From Actinomycetota bacterium (GTDB lineage: Bacteria; Actinomycetota; Actinomycetes; Propionibacteriales; Propionibacteriaceae): DNA of 64,000 nt. The DNA lies in the NCBI GenBank assembly GCA_020161755.1, contig JAIUOS010000012.1:48525-112524 (forward strand), written 5' to 3'. Of the stretch, positions 16,815 to 25,499 are shown piece by piece. Numbering within the stretch: the first letter of the stretch is position 1; every line of letters begins with the position of its first letter. The notes under the pieces are model-generated. The model saw only the letters and a list, made by a program, of their open reading frames with translations, did no database searches and was not told the origin of the DNA. A program made the position numbers and the translations under genes.

Positions 16815-17861
16815 GTGAAGAAGATCATCAAGGCACTGGCCGTGGGGGCCGGGGTCGCACTGCTGTTCACCGGTTGCAGCAGCGGCAACACCGCCTCGCC
16901 GTCCGCCGGCGCGAGCGGCAGCAGCGCTGCCAAGGGCTCGGTCGTCAACGTCATGAACGGCCCGCTCGGCGACTCGGGCTTCTTCGATGACGCCGAGCGC
17001 GGCATCCAGAAGCTGAAGTCCGAGGGCTACACCACCCAGACCATCCAGGCCGACGCGAACAACCCGGCCCAGTGGGCGGCGAACCTCCAGTCGGTGTCGG
17101 GCAACAAGTGGGACGTCGTAGTCACCGGCACCACCCAGATGAAGGAGCCGCTCCAGGCGGCGGCCAAGAAGTTCCCGAACCAGAAGTACATCATCTACGA
17201 CGATGCGGTCGACGCCCCGAACGTGGCCTCGATCATGTACAAGCAGAACGAGGGCTCCTACCTCGCCGGCGTGCTGTCCGGCCTGGTCGCCACCAACAAG
17301 GACAAGTTCCCGATGAGCCAGGGCAAGAAGATCGTCGGCCTGGTCGGCGGCATGGACATCCCCGTGATCAACGACTTCGTCGTCGGCTTCAAGAAGGGCG
17401 TCGAGACCGTCGACCCGACGATCCAGGTCAAGGTGTCCTACGTCGGCAACTTCACCGACTCGAACAAGGGCTACGACCAGGCGAAGCTGATGTACGACCA
17501 GGGTGCGGACGTCGTGTTCCAGGTCGCGGGCGGCGCCGGCATCGGCGTCCTCAAGGCCGCCAAGGACACCAAGCACTACGCGATCGGCGTGGACTCCAAC
17601 CAGAACGCCCTCCAGTCGGGCTACATCCTCGCGTCCATGCTGAAGAAGATCGGCGACTCTCTCGACCTCGCGGTCAACGACTCCTTCGCCGGCAAGCTCG
17701 CGTACGGCAAGACCACGTCCTACGGCCTGGCCAACAAGGGCGTCGCGCTCGACTACGACAACAACGGCGGCTTGGTGCCCCAGGACATTCTGGACAAGGT
17801 CGACGAGTACGCCCAGAAGGTGGTCAGCGGCGAGGTCACCGTCCCGACCGCGCTCGGCTGA
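16815..17861 (+). CDS. BMP-family nucleoside-binding lipoprotein
   Basis: The 348-residue protein is a Bmp/PnrA-type solute receptor: lipoprotein signal with lipobox FTGC (about 18-21), a Ser/Ala-rich linker, then the BMP fold with GPLGDSGFFDDAERGI, YLAGVLSGLVA, GGMDIPVINDFVVGFKKG, and VFQVAGGAGIGVLKAA. Members of this family bind purine or pyrimidine nucleosides and hand them to BmpC/YufO-YufP-YufQ-type importers. GAAGGAG precedes the ATG. The next two genes encode the matching ATPase and permeases, and four nucleoside hydrolases follow, so nucleosides are the expected cargo. Confidence 0.93.
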   Translation: MKKIIKALAVGAGVALLFTGCSSGNTASPSAGASGSSAAKGSVVNVMNGPLGDSGFFDDAERGIQKLKSEGYTTQTIQADANNPAQWAANLQSVSGNKWDVVVTGTTQMKEPLQAAAKKFPNQKYIIYDDAVDAPNVASIMYKQNEGSYLAGVLSGLVATNKDKFPMSQGKKIVGLVGGMDIPVINDFVVGFKKGVETVDPTIQVKVSYVGNFTDSNKGYDQAKLMYDQGADVVFQVAGGAGIGVLKAAKDTKHYAIGVDSNQNALQSGYILASMLKKIGDSLDLAVNDSFAGKLAYGKTTSYGLANKGVALDYDNNGGLVPQDILDKVDEYAQKVVSGEVTVPTALG

Positions 17862-17878
17862 GCACACACGAATCGAGC

Positions 17879-17913
17879 CCTCGGGGGCGCCGGGACCACC
17901 CGGGCCCCCGAGG
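17879..17913 (+). terminator. Intra-operon hairpin after the BMP gene
   Basis: A strong GC hairpin has 10-bp arms CCTCGGGGGC (17879-17888) and GCCCCCGAGG (17904-17913) with further pairing inside the loop. There is no U-run. Its place between receptor and membrane-component genes fits partial termination or mRNA stabilisation, giving more receptor than transporter. Confidence 0.6.
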
Positions 17914-17945
17914 AGCCCCTCGCGGACCACAACGAAGAGGTTCCC

Positions 17946-20780
17946 ATGTCACTGCTCGAACTCCGCGGCATCACCAAGCGCTTCGGTGACCTGGTCGCGA
18001 ACGACCGGATCAACCTGAGCGTCGAACCCGGACGGGTGCACGCCATCGTCGGCGAGAACGGCGCCGGCAAGACCACCTTGATGACGATGATCGCCGGCAC
18101 GGCCCGTCCCACCGAGGGCGAGATCCTGTTCGACGGCGAGGTCACCGAGATGAGCTCGCCCCAGAAGGCCGCCAAGCTCGGCATCGGCATGGTGCACCAG
18201 CACTTCAAGCTGGTGCCCTCGCTCACCGTGGCCGCCAACGTCTTCCTCGGCTCCGAGATCGTCTCCCGCACCGGGTCCCTGGACACCGCCGCGATGGAGG
18301 CGAAGGTCGCCGAATTGAGCCAGAAGTTCGGGCTCGCCATCACCCCGACCGACATCGTGGAGGACCTGTCGGTCGGCGAGCGGCAGCGGGTCGAGGTGCT
18401 CAAGGCGCTCAGCCACGACACCCGGCTGCTGATCCTCGACGAACCCACCGCCGTGCTGACGCCCAGCGAGGCCGACGAACTGTTCGTCGTGGTCCGCGAG
18501 CTGGCGAAGAACGGCTGCGCGGTGCTGTTCATCTCCCACAAGCTGGACGAGGTCCTGGCCATCGCCGACGTCGTCACCGTGATCCGGGACGGCCGGGTCA
18601 TCGCCACGCTGCCCGCGGCGGGCCTGTCCGAGGCCGACATCGCCACCATGATGGTCGGACGCGAGGTGCTGCTGCGGATCACGCACACCGAGCCGAAGCC
18701 CGCCGGTGAGGTGCTGGACGTGGCGGACCTGACCGTCATCGACGACCGCGGCGTGACCGCGGTGAACAGGCTCTCCCTCTCGGTGCGGGCCGGCGAGATC
18801 GTCGGCATCGCCGGCGTCGAGGGCAACGGCCAGGCCGAACTGGCCGAGGCGATCTCCGGCCTCTCCCGCCCCGACGGTGGCACCGTCCACCTCAAGGGCG
18901 AGGACGTCACCCGGGCGTCGGTCAAGCACCATCGCGAACTCGGGCTCGCGTACATCCCCGAGGACCGCCACGACGTCGGCACCGGGCCGACCCTGTCGGT
19001 GGCCGAGAACCTCATTGCGACCCACGTGACGCCCCCGATCGCCCGGCTGGGCTGGGTGTCGAACCGCGCGACGAAGGCGTTCGCCGACGCCATGATCAAG
19101 AAGTTCGACATCCGTGGCGCGACCAGCTCGACGCCGGCGGAGTCGCTGTCCGGCGGCAACATGCAGAAGGTCGTGATCGCCCGCGAGTTCGAGGCGCAGC
19201 CCGCGCTGCTGATGGTTTCCCAGCCCACCCGCGGCGTGGACGTGGGCGCCATGGAGTTCGTCCACAACGCGCTCGTCTCGGCCCGCGACGCCGGCGCCGG
19301 CGTCCTGCTGATCTCGGCCGACCTCACGGAGGTGATGAGCCTCTCGGACCGACTGCTGGTGATCCACCGCGGCCGGATCGTCTCCGAGTTCACCCAGGAG
19401 ACGATGACCGAGACCGCCATCGGCCTGGCCATGGCCGGCCTGGAGGCCGACGACGACGAGGTCGCGAAGGCCGAGGCGCAGCACGAGGAGATCGCCCAGG
19501 CGGTGTCCACCGGCGAGGCCGCGGCCCGCTCAAGCCGGATCGCCGAAGCCGTCCGAAAGGCCCGCAACGACCTCGCCGGCGACGACGAGGCCGTCCACGG
19601 CGTCGGGGTGGCCGCACCGATCGAGGCGATCGACACCACCGGCGTCCGCACCCGGTCACCGCTGAAGGAGTTCACCACCCGGCTGTTCGCCAACTCGGTG
19701 CAGCCGATCCTGGCGATCCTGGTCGCCCTGCTGATCGGCGTGTTCATCATCGCCGGGCTCGGCGTGAACCCGCTCGACGCCTACTCCGAACTGTTCCTGT
19801 CCAGCTTCACGTCGCCGCAGGGCATCGGGGCGATGATCGCGCAGGCGGTGCCGCTGCTGATCCTGTCGGCCGGCGTGATCATCAGCTTCCGGGCCGGCTT
19901 CTTCAACATCGGCGGTGAGGGCCAGCTGTACGTCGGCGCCCTCGCCGGCGCCTGGGTCGGCTTCACTTTCAAAGACCTGCCCGGACCCGTCCTGGTGCTG
20001 GCCATCCTGGCCTGGGCGTTCGTGATCGCGGCGATCTGGGGCCTGATCCCCGGCGCCCTGCTGGCACTGTGGGACGTCAACATCATCGTCACGACCCTGA
20101 TGATGTCCTCCATCGCGACCCTGCTGACCGCCTTCCTGGTCACCGGCCCGATGAAGGACCCGCAGGTGGGCACCGCCGCGTCCCCGCGGGTCGCCGACCA
20201 GGCCATGCTCCCGATGATCAGCGACGAGTACGGGCTCGGGCTCGACCTGGTCATCGCGCTGGCGATCGTCGTCGTGATGGGGTTGGTGCTCACCCGCTCG
20301 GTCTGGGGTCTCCGCGTCCGGCAGCTCGGCGAGCTGAACCGGTTCGCCGACTACACCGGCGTCAGCCGCAAGGCCATGAGCATGCAGGTGATGGCCATCT
20401 CCGGTGGCATCTCCGGCCTGGCCGGCGCGCTGTTCGTGATCGGCCCGAACGGCGGACGGTTCCTCCAGACGTTCTCCCCCGGCTACGGCTTCCTCGCCAT
20501 CACGGTGGCGCTGCTGGCCCGGCTGAACCCGTGGGCGTCCATCATCGCGGCGGTCTTCTACGCCAACATGATGGCCGGCTCGAACCAGATGCAGATCAAC
20601 ACCAACGTTCCGTTCCCGCTGGTGAACGTGCTCCAGGGCCTGATCATCCTGCTCATCACCGGCACCTTCGCGTGGAACTGGCGGCGTCGCAAGGCGAACC
20701 CGGGCGAGACCGCCCCGGACGAGCCGGTGGCCGCCGAACCGGACTCGTCGGCCCCCACCACCGAAAGGAGCGCGGCATGA
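17946..20780 (+). CDS. Fused nucleoside ABC ATPase and permease
   Basis: One uninterrupted 944-residue frame joins two parts normally made as separate proteins. Residues 1-500 are a tandem-NBD ATPase of the RbsA/YufO type: Walker A GENGAGKTT (36-44), LSVGERQR (141-148) and Walker B LILDEPTA (D165) in NBD1; a degenerate NBD2 with GNGQ (about 293) but LSGGN at 401 and VSQPTRGVD. A charged Ala/Glu/Asp-rich linker (about 505-580) leads to a YufP-type permease (585-925) with multiple membrane helices and NIGGEGQLYVGAL. A Pro/Glu-rich tail ends the protein. It should energise and half-form the BMP-dependent nucleoside importer. The gene overlaps the next permease start by 4 bp. Confidence 0.92.
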   Translation: MSLLELRGITKRFGDLVANDRINLSVEPGRVHAIVGENGAGKTTLMTMIAGTARPTEGEILFDGEVTEMSSPQKAAKLGIGMVHQHFKLVPSLTVAANVFLGSEIVSRTGSLDTAAMEAKVAELSQKFGLAITPTDIVEDLSVGERQRVEVLKALSHDTRLLILDEPTAVLTPSEADELFVVVRELAKNGCAVLFISHKLDEVLAIADVVTVIRDGRVIATLPAAGLSEADIATMMVGREVLLRITHTEPKPAGEVLDVADLTVIDDRGVTAVNRLSLSVRAGEIVGIAGVEGNGQAELAEAISGLSRPDGGTVHLKGEDVTRASVKHHRELGLAYIPEDRHDVGTGPTLSVAENLIATHVTPPIARLGWVSNRATKAFADAMIKKFDIRGATSSTPAESLSGGNMQKVVIAREFEAQPALLMVSQPTRGVDVGAMEFVHNALVSARDAGAGVLLISADLTEVMSLSDRLLVIHRGRIVSEFTQETMTETAIGLAMAGLEADDDEVAKAEAQHEEIAQAVSTGEAAARSSRIAEAVRKARNDLAGDDEAVHGVGVAAPIEAIDTTGVRTRSPLKEFTTRLFANSVQPILAILVALLIGVFIIAGLGVNPLDAYSELFLSSFTSPQGIGAMIAQAVPLLILSAGVIISFRAGFFNIGGEGQLYVGALAGAWVGFTFKDLPGPVLVLAILAWAFVIAAIWGLIPGALLALWDVNIIVTTLMMSSIATLLTAFLVTGPMKDPQVGTAASPRVADQAMLPMISDEYGLGLDLVIALAIVVVMGLVLTRSVWGLRVRQLGELNRFADYTGVSRKAMSMQVMAISGGISGLAGALFVIGPNGGRFLQTFSPGYGFLAITVALLARLNPWASIIAAVFYANMMAGSNQMQINTNVPFPLVNVLQGLIILLITGTFAWNWRRRKANPGETAPDEPVAAEPDSSAPTTERSAA

Positions 20781-21727
20781 TCCCGCTCGAAGGCGACATC
20801 TGGACGGCGATCTTCTCCGCCACCACGCTGTTCGTGATCCTGATCAAGGTCGCGCCGATCCTGCTGGCCTCGATCGGCGGCGCGTTCACCCAGCAGGGCG
20901 ACATCCTCAACATCGGCCTCGAGGGCAACATGCTGATCTCGGCGTTCACGGCGATCTGGATCGGCGCGAGCACCAACAACGCGTTCATCGGCGTGGTGGC
21001 GGCGGTGGTCTCCTCGATCCTGCTCTCGCTGCTGTACGCACTGTGCACGCTGGTGCTGAAGGCAGACTTCATCGTGGTCGGCATTGGCGTCAACATCCTG
21101 GCGGCCGGGTTGACGGTCTTCATCATGCAGATCGTCTACAACAGCCCCGGCGTCACCCCGCCCGACCAGGTGATCACGTTGCCGCGCATCGACCTCGGCC
21201 CGATCGGGCAGATCCCGGTGATCGGGCCGGCGATCAACAACCAGACCCCGCTGGTCTGGCTGGCGTTCCTGTGCGTGCCGCTGTTCAGCTACGTCCTGTA
21301 CCGGACCCAGTTCGGCGTCCACCTGCGCGCGGTGGGCGAGGATCCCGGGGCCGCGGAGGCGGCCGGCATCCCGCTGCGGCGCACCAAGTTCTGGTCGATC
21401 CTGATCGCCGGACTGCTGTGCGGCCTGGCCGGCGCGCAGCTCTCGATGGCCACGCTGGGCAGCTTCACCGCCGGCATGACCTCGGGGCGCGGCTTCATCG
21501 CAGTCGCCGCGCTGACGTTCGGCCGGGCCCGTCCGGTGCCGACGCTGATCGCCGCGCTGATCTTCGGCACCGCGGACGCGGTCGCCGACCAGCTGGGCGT
21601 GGCCGGCTTCAACTCCAGCCTGGCCCTGATGACTCCGTACATCATCACGATCGTCGCACTCGTCTTCGCAGGTCTCGACCTGCGCAAGCGGTTCAAGCGG
21701 CGCGCGCTGGCCGCCAGCGTGGCCTGA
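20777..21727 (+). CDS. Nucleoside ABC transporter permease, YufQ type
   Basis: The 316-residue membrane protein is the second permease of the BMP-type importer. It has about eight hydrophobic segments, the family signature QQGDILNIGLEGNMLISAF near the N-terminus, and GEDPGAAEAAGIPLRRTKFW in the cytoplasmic loop contacting the ATPase. The ATG overlaps the stop of the fusion gene (ATGA), which supports one-to-one expression with the fused partner. Unlike that partner it carries no extra domain. The nucleoside hydrolase genes begin 25 bp downstream. Confidence 0.92.
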   Translation: MIPLEGDIWTAIFSATTLFVILIKVAPILLASIGGAFTQQGDILNIGLEGNMLISAFTAIWIGASTNNAFIGVVAAVVSSILLSLLYALCTLVLKADFIVVGIGVNILAAGLTVFIMQIVYNSPGVTPPDQVITLPRIDLGPIGQIPVIGPAINNQTPLVWLAFLCVPLFSYVLYRTQFGVHLRAVGEDPGAAEAAGIPLRRTKFWSILIAGLLCGLAGAQLSMATLGSFTAGMTSGRGFIAVAALTFGRARPVPTLIAALIFGTADAVADQLGVAGFNSSLALMTPYIITIVALVFAGLDLRKRFKRRALAASVA

Positions 21728-21752
21728 CACGACACAGAGAGGAACCGAACGG

Positions 21753-22712
21753 GTGGCAGAGAAGATCATCCTCGACTGCGACCCGGGGCACGACGACGCG
21801 CTGGCGATGCTGCTGGCTGCCGGAAACCCCGGGATCGAGTTGCTGGCCGTGACCACGGTCGCCGGTAACCAGACCGCCGAGAAGGTCACCCGCAACGCCC
21901 TCGCGGTGTGCGCGGTGGCCGGCATCGACGACGTCCCGGTGGCGATGGGCGCGCAGGTGCCGCTGGTGCGCCGGCAGGCCGTCGCGCCCGACATCCACGG
22001 GGAGTCCGGGCTGGACGGGCCGGTGCTGCCGCCCGCCAACCGCGAGCTGGACCCCCGGCACGCGGTCGAGGTGATCATCGACCTGGTGATGAACCACGAG
22101 CCGGGCACGATCACGCTGGTGCCGACCGGGCCGCTGACGAACATCGCGCTGGCGATGCGCACCGAGCCGCGGATCGTCGATCGGGTCAAGCACGTGATCC
22201 TGATGGGTGGCGCGTACGGGCGTGGCAACCGGACGCCGGCGGCCGAGTTCAACATCTGGGCGGACGCCGAGGCGGCGGCCGCGGTGTTCGACGGCGGCTG
22301 GAAGCGGCTGACGATGTTCGGCCTCGACCTCACCCACCAGGCGACCGCGGACGCCGAGGTGGTGGCGCGGATCAAGGCCATCGGTTCGGAGCTGGGCGAC
22401 TTCGTCGGCGCGGTGCTGGACTTCTTCGGCAGCACCTACAAGGCACGCCAGGGGTTCGACGCCCCGCCCGTCCACGACCCGTGCTGCGTGGCCGCGCTGA
22501 TCGACCCGACGCTGGTGACCACGCGGGAGGCGTTCGTCACCGTGGAGACCGCCGGGCACTGGACGTACGGCATGACCGTGACCGACTTCGACGACCTGTT
22601 CGACGAGCCGAAGAACGCCTTCGTGGGCACCGCGATCGACAAGGACCGCTTCTGGGACCTGGCCATCGACGCGATCCAGCGGCTGTCGGACGCCAAGAAG
22701 GAGATGCAGTGA
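21753..22712 (+). CDS. Nucleoside hydrolase (IUNH family), paralogue 1
   Basis: The 319-residue enzyme has the calcium-binding N-terminal signature DCDPGHDD (D8, D10, D14, D15), the GPLTNIALAM and ILMGGAYGRGN strands, AEFNIWADAEAA, and the late active-site motif VHDPCCVAALIDP with the conserved His. It hydrolyses the N-glycosidic bond of ribonucleosides to base and ribose. The HDPCC form resembles RihA/RihB-type pyrimidine-preferring enzymes, but specificity cannot be fixed from sequence. It starts at GTG after AGAGAGGAA and overlaps paralogue 2 by 4 bp. Confidence 0.92.
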   Translation: MAEKIILDCDPGHDDALAMLLAAGNPGIELLAVTTVAGNQTAEKVTRNALAVCAVAGIDDVPVAMGAQVPLVRRQAVAPDIHGESGLDGPVLPPANRELDPRHAVEVIIDLVMNHEPGTITLVPTGPLTNIALAMRTEPRIVDRVKHVILMGGAYGRGNRTPAAEFNIWADAEAAAAVFDGGWKRLTMFGLDLTHQATADAEVVARIKAIGSELGDFVGAVLDFFGSTYKARQGFDAPPVHDPCCVAALIDPTLVTTREAFVTVETAGHWTYGMTVTDFDDLFDEPKNAFVGTAIDKDRFWDLAIDAIQRLSDAKKEMQ

Positions 22713-23665
22713 CCACACCCATCATCATCGACACCGACCCGGGCATCGACGACGCGCTGGCGATCATGCTGGCGTTCGCCAGCCCGGAGATCGAGGTGCT
22801 CGGCCTGACCAGCGTCGGCGGCAACGTCGGCATCGAGCACACCACGCGTAACGCGCTCGACCTGCTCGCCCTGGTCGGCCGCACGGACGTGCCGGTCGGC
22901 ATGGGCGCGGCCCGTCCGCTGGTGGCACGGTCGTCCGAATCCGCCGAGGAGGTGCACGGGAGCAACGGGCTCGGCGGCGTCCCGCTGCCACGCTCGCCGA
23001 TCCCCGCCGACCGTCGGGGCGCCGTCGAGCTGCTGCGTGACCTGGTCGAGGGTTCGCCGGAGCCGGTCACGGTGGTGCCGATCGGCCCGCTGACGAACAT
23101 CGCCCTGCTGCACGGCGCCTACCCGGAGACGTACGCGAAGATCGGGCGGATCGTACTGATGGGTGGCGGGGCGATCCGGCTGGGCAACACCACGCCGACC
23201 GCGGAGTTCAACATCTGGTTCGACCCCGAGGCTGCCGCCCGGGTATTCGCCGCCGGGGTGCCGATCACGATGGTCGGGCTGGACGTGACTCAGAAGTCGG
23301 TCGTGTCTCCGTCCGCCTGGGAATGCCTGCGCGGCGGAGGGCCGATCGCTCAGGCCGTCCTGGGGATGGTCGCGCACTACGCCGGCTTCTACGAGAAGTG
23401 GACGGGCTCGCCCGACACAGCGCAGCACGACTCGCTGGCCGTGGCGGCGGTGTTCCGGCCCGACCTGCTGACCACCCGCCGGCTCTTCGTGGACGTCGAG
23501 TGCGCGGGCACCCTCACCAGGGGCATGACGGTCGTCCAATTCCACCAGAGCGAGAAGGGCTCACCCCTTCCGCCGAACGTCGACGTCGCGCTGGACGTCG
23601 ACGTCCCGGGCTTCACCGACCTGTTGATCTCCCGCATCGCGGCCCTGGACACCGCGCGGCGCTGA
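22709..23665 (+). CDS. Nucleoside hydrolase (IUNH family), paralogue 2
   Basis: The 318-residue enzyme carries IIDTDPGIDDALAIMLAF (Ca ligands D8, D10, D14, D15), GPLTNIALLHG, VLMGGGAIRLGNTTPTAEFN, and the late His motif in the form TAQHDSLAVAAVF. The loop around the His differs from paralogues 1 and 4, so a different base preference is likely. The GTG start overlaps the previous stop. It is part of the same tightly packed operon, upstream of paralogue 3 by 11 bp. Confidence 0.91.
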   Translation: MTTPIIIDTDPGIDDALAIMLAFASPEIEVLGLTSVGGNVGIEHTTRNALDLLALVGRTDVPVGMGAARPLVARSSESAEEVHGSNGLGGVPLPRSPIPADRRGAVELLRDLVEGSPEPVTVVPIGPLTNIALLHGAYPETYAKIGRIVLMGGGAIRLGNTTPTAEFNIWFDPEAAARVFAAGVPITMVGLDVTQKSVVSPSAWECLRGGGPIAQAVLGMVAHYAGFYEKWTGSPDTAQHDSLAVAAVFRPDLLTTRRLFVDVECAGTLTRGMTVVQFHQSEKGSPLPPNVDVALDVDVPGFTDLLISRIAALDTARR

Positions 23666-23676
23666 AAGGACGACCC

Positions 23677-24660
23677 ATGCCGATCAAGATGATCCTCGAC
23701 TGCGACACCGGCGTCGACGACACGATGGCGATCCTGTACGCCACGCTGCACCCCGAGATCGACCTGCTCGCGGTCGGGTCGGTGTGGGGCAACGTGGACG
23801 CGCCGCTGGCGACGCGCAACTCGATCCACGCGGTCGAGATGTGCGGGCGCGGCGACATCCCGGTGGCGACGGGCGCGGCCGGGCCGGTGAACCAGCGGGC
23901 GCAGGACATCGCGTACCACGTGCACGGTCGTGACGGGCAGGGCAACCGGGGCACCGGGCGTCCGGTCGGTCCGGCGGCGCCGGGGACGGCGGCCGAGCAG
24001 ATCGTGCGGCTGTGCCGGGAGCACCCCGGCGAGGTCGAGGTGGTGGCGGTCGGACCGCTGACGAACCTGGCGATCGCGCTCGGGCTGGACGCGGAGCTGC
24101 CGACGCTGGTGCGCGGCGTGACGATCATGGGCGGTGCCGCGCTGGCGCCGGGCAACGTGAGCGAGGTGGCCGAGGCCAACATCTGGCACGACGCGGAGGC
24201 GGCGGCCGCGGTGTTCAACGCGCCCTGGCCGCTGACGATGGTCGGGCTGGACGTGACCATGCGCACGCTGATGGGCCCCGAGCACGTCGCGCGGCTCGAG
24301 GCGGGCGGCACGATCGCGCAGTACCAGGCGCGGATCATGGGTTTCTACATGGACTTCTTCGCCCGCGAGTCGTTCGGGCGTCCGCTCAGCTGCATGCACG
24401 ACGTGGTGGCGGTGGCGATCGCGGCCGGCACGCTGGTGCCGACGCTGGCGCCGGTGGTGAACGCGCGGGTCGACTCGACCGACGGGCCCGGGCGCGGCCA
24501 GACGCTGTGCGACCTGCGCGGGATGTACATGGGTTACCCGGCGCAGGAGGGCGCGCACTGCCGGGTGGTGCTGGAGAGCCCGGCCGACTTCGGGGACGAC
24601 TTCGTCGACCTGCTGGTGAACGCCGGCGACGCGGCGATCGACGTCAGCGAACCGGCATGA
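23677..24660 (+). CDS. Nucleoside hydrolase (IUNH family), paralogue 3
   Basis: The 327-residue enzyme starts MPIKMILDCDTGVDD, so the usual Pro of DxDPG is Thr while all four Asp ligands are kept. GPLTNLAIALG, TIMGGAAL and VAEANIWHDAEAAAAVF follow; the last replaces the common EFN with EAN, a change next to the active-site Asn. The late His motif is SCMHDVVAVAIAAG. These differences make it the most divergent of the four paralogues and a candidate for an unusual nucleoside. GAAAGGA precedes the ATG, and its end overlaps the SDR start (ATGA). Confidence 0.9.
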   Translation: MPIKMILDCDTGVDDTMAILYATLHPEIDLLAVGSVWGNVDAPLATRNSIHAVEMCGRGDIPVATGAAGPVNQRAQDIAYHVHGRDGQGNRGTGRPVGPAAPGTAAEQIVRLCREHPGEVEVVAVGPLTNLAIALGLDAELPTLVRGVTIMGGAALAPGNVSEVAEANIWHDAEAAAAVFNAPWPLTMVGLDVTMRTLMGPEHVARLEAGGTIAQYQARIMGFYMDFFARESFGRPLSCMHDVVAVAIAAGTLVPTLAPVVNARVDSTDGPGRGQTLCDLRGMYMGYPAQEGAHCRVVLESPADFGDDFVDLLVNAGDAAIDVSEPA

Positions 24661-25463
24661 TCGACTTCACCGGGCAGGCCGTCTGGATCACCGGCGCCGC
24701 CCGCGGCATCGGCCGGGCGACGGCACTCGCGTTCGCGGAGGCGGGGGCGAGCGTGGTCGTCACCGACGTGGCGCGGCAGGTGCAGGGGCTGACGTACTCG
24801 ACGGCGTCCAACGACGACCTGGCCGAGACCGCGGCGCTGGTGGCCGCGGCGGGCGCGCCGGTCGCGTCCGCGTTCTGCGACGTGCGGCGGCGGGAGGACT
24901 GCGACGCCGTGGTGGCGACCGCGCAGGAGCGGTTCGGCCGGCTGGACGTGGTGATCGCGAACGCGGGCATCGCGAGCTGGCCGCCCTCCACCTGGGAGGC
25001 CACCACCGAGCAGTGGCAGACCATGATCGACGTGGTGCTCACCGGCACGTGGAACACCTTGTCAGCGGCGGTTCCGGCAATGCTGGCCGGCGGTCGCGGC
25101 GGCGCGATGGGTGTGGTCGGGTCGATCGCGGCGGTGAAGTCGCTGGCGACGTCCGGGCACTACTCGGCGGCGAAACGCGGGCTGGTCGGGCTGGTGAAGG
25201 CGCTGGCGCTGGAGCTGGCCGGCGACAGCATCCGGGTGAACATCGTGCACCCGGGCGGTACCGGCACGTACATGACCGAGAACCCGGCCGCCGAGCAGTG
25301 GCAGGCCACCACCCAGACCGGCGGGAACCTCGACCTGCCGATGCCGATCCACCGGATGGAGGCGGTCGACATCGCGCTCGCGCTGCGGTGGCTGTGCAGC
25401 GCGGAGGCGCGCTACATCACCGGCACCGAACTCGTCGTGGACGCCGGCGCGACCCTCAAATAG
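24657..25463 (+). CDS. SDR oxidoreductase of mycofactocin-coupled type
   Basis: The 268-residue short-chain dehydrogenase has the nucleotide motif TGAARGIG (11-18), NAG, and the catalytic Ser with the YSAAK pair. After the second beta strand it has an insert with the pattern DVARQ...YSTASNDDLAETAALV; this YxxAT-DDLAETxxLV segment is a hallmark of actinobacterial SDRs predicted to hold NAD tightly and pass electrons to mycofactocin. No mycofactocin biosynthesis genes are in the window. It is embedded between nucleoside hydrolase genes, overlapping paralogue 3, so it may oxidise a nucleoside, ribose or ribose-derived alcohol. That role is inferred. Confidence 0.85.
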   Translation: MIDFTGQAVWITGAARGIGRATALAFAEAGASVVVTDVARQVQGLTYSTASNDDLAETAALVAAAGAPVASAFCDVRRREDCDAVVATAQERFGRLDVVIANAGIASWPPSTWEATTEQWQTMIDVVLTGTWNTLSAAVPAMLAGGRGGAMGVVGSIAAVKSLATSGHYSAAKRGLVGLVKALALELAGDSIRVNIVHPGGTGTYMTENPAAEQWQATTQTGGNLDLPMPIHRMEAVDIALALRWLCSAEARYITGTELVVDAGATLK

Positions 25464-25499
25464 GGCCGTCCGGCCCCGACCTCGAACGGAGAAACACAC

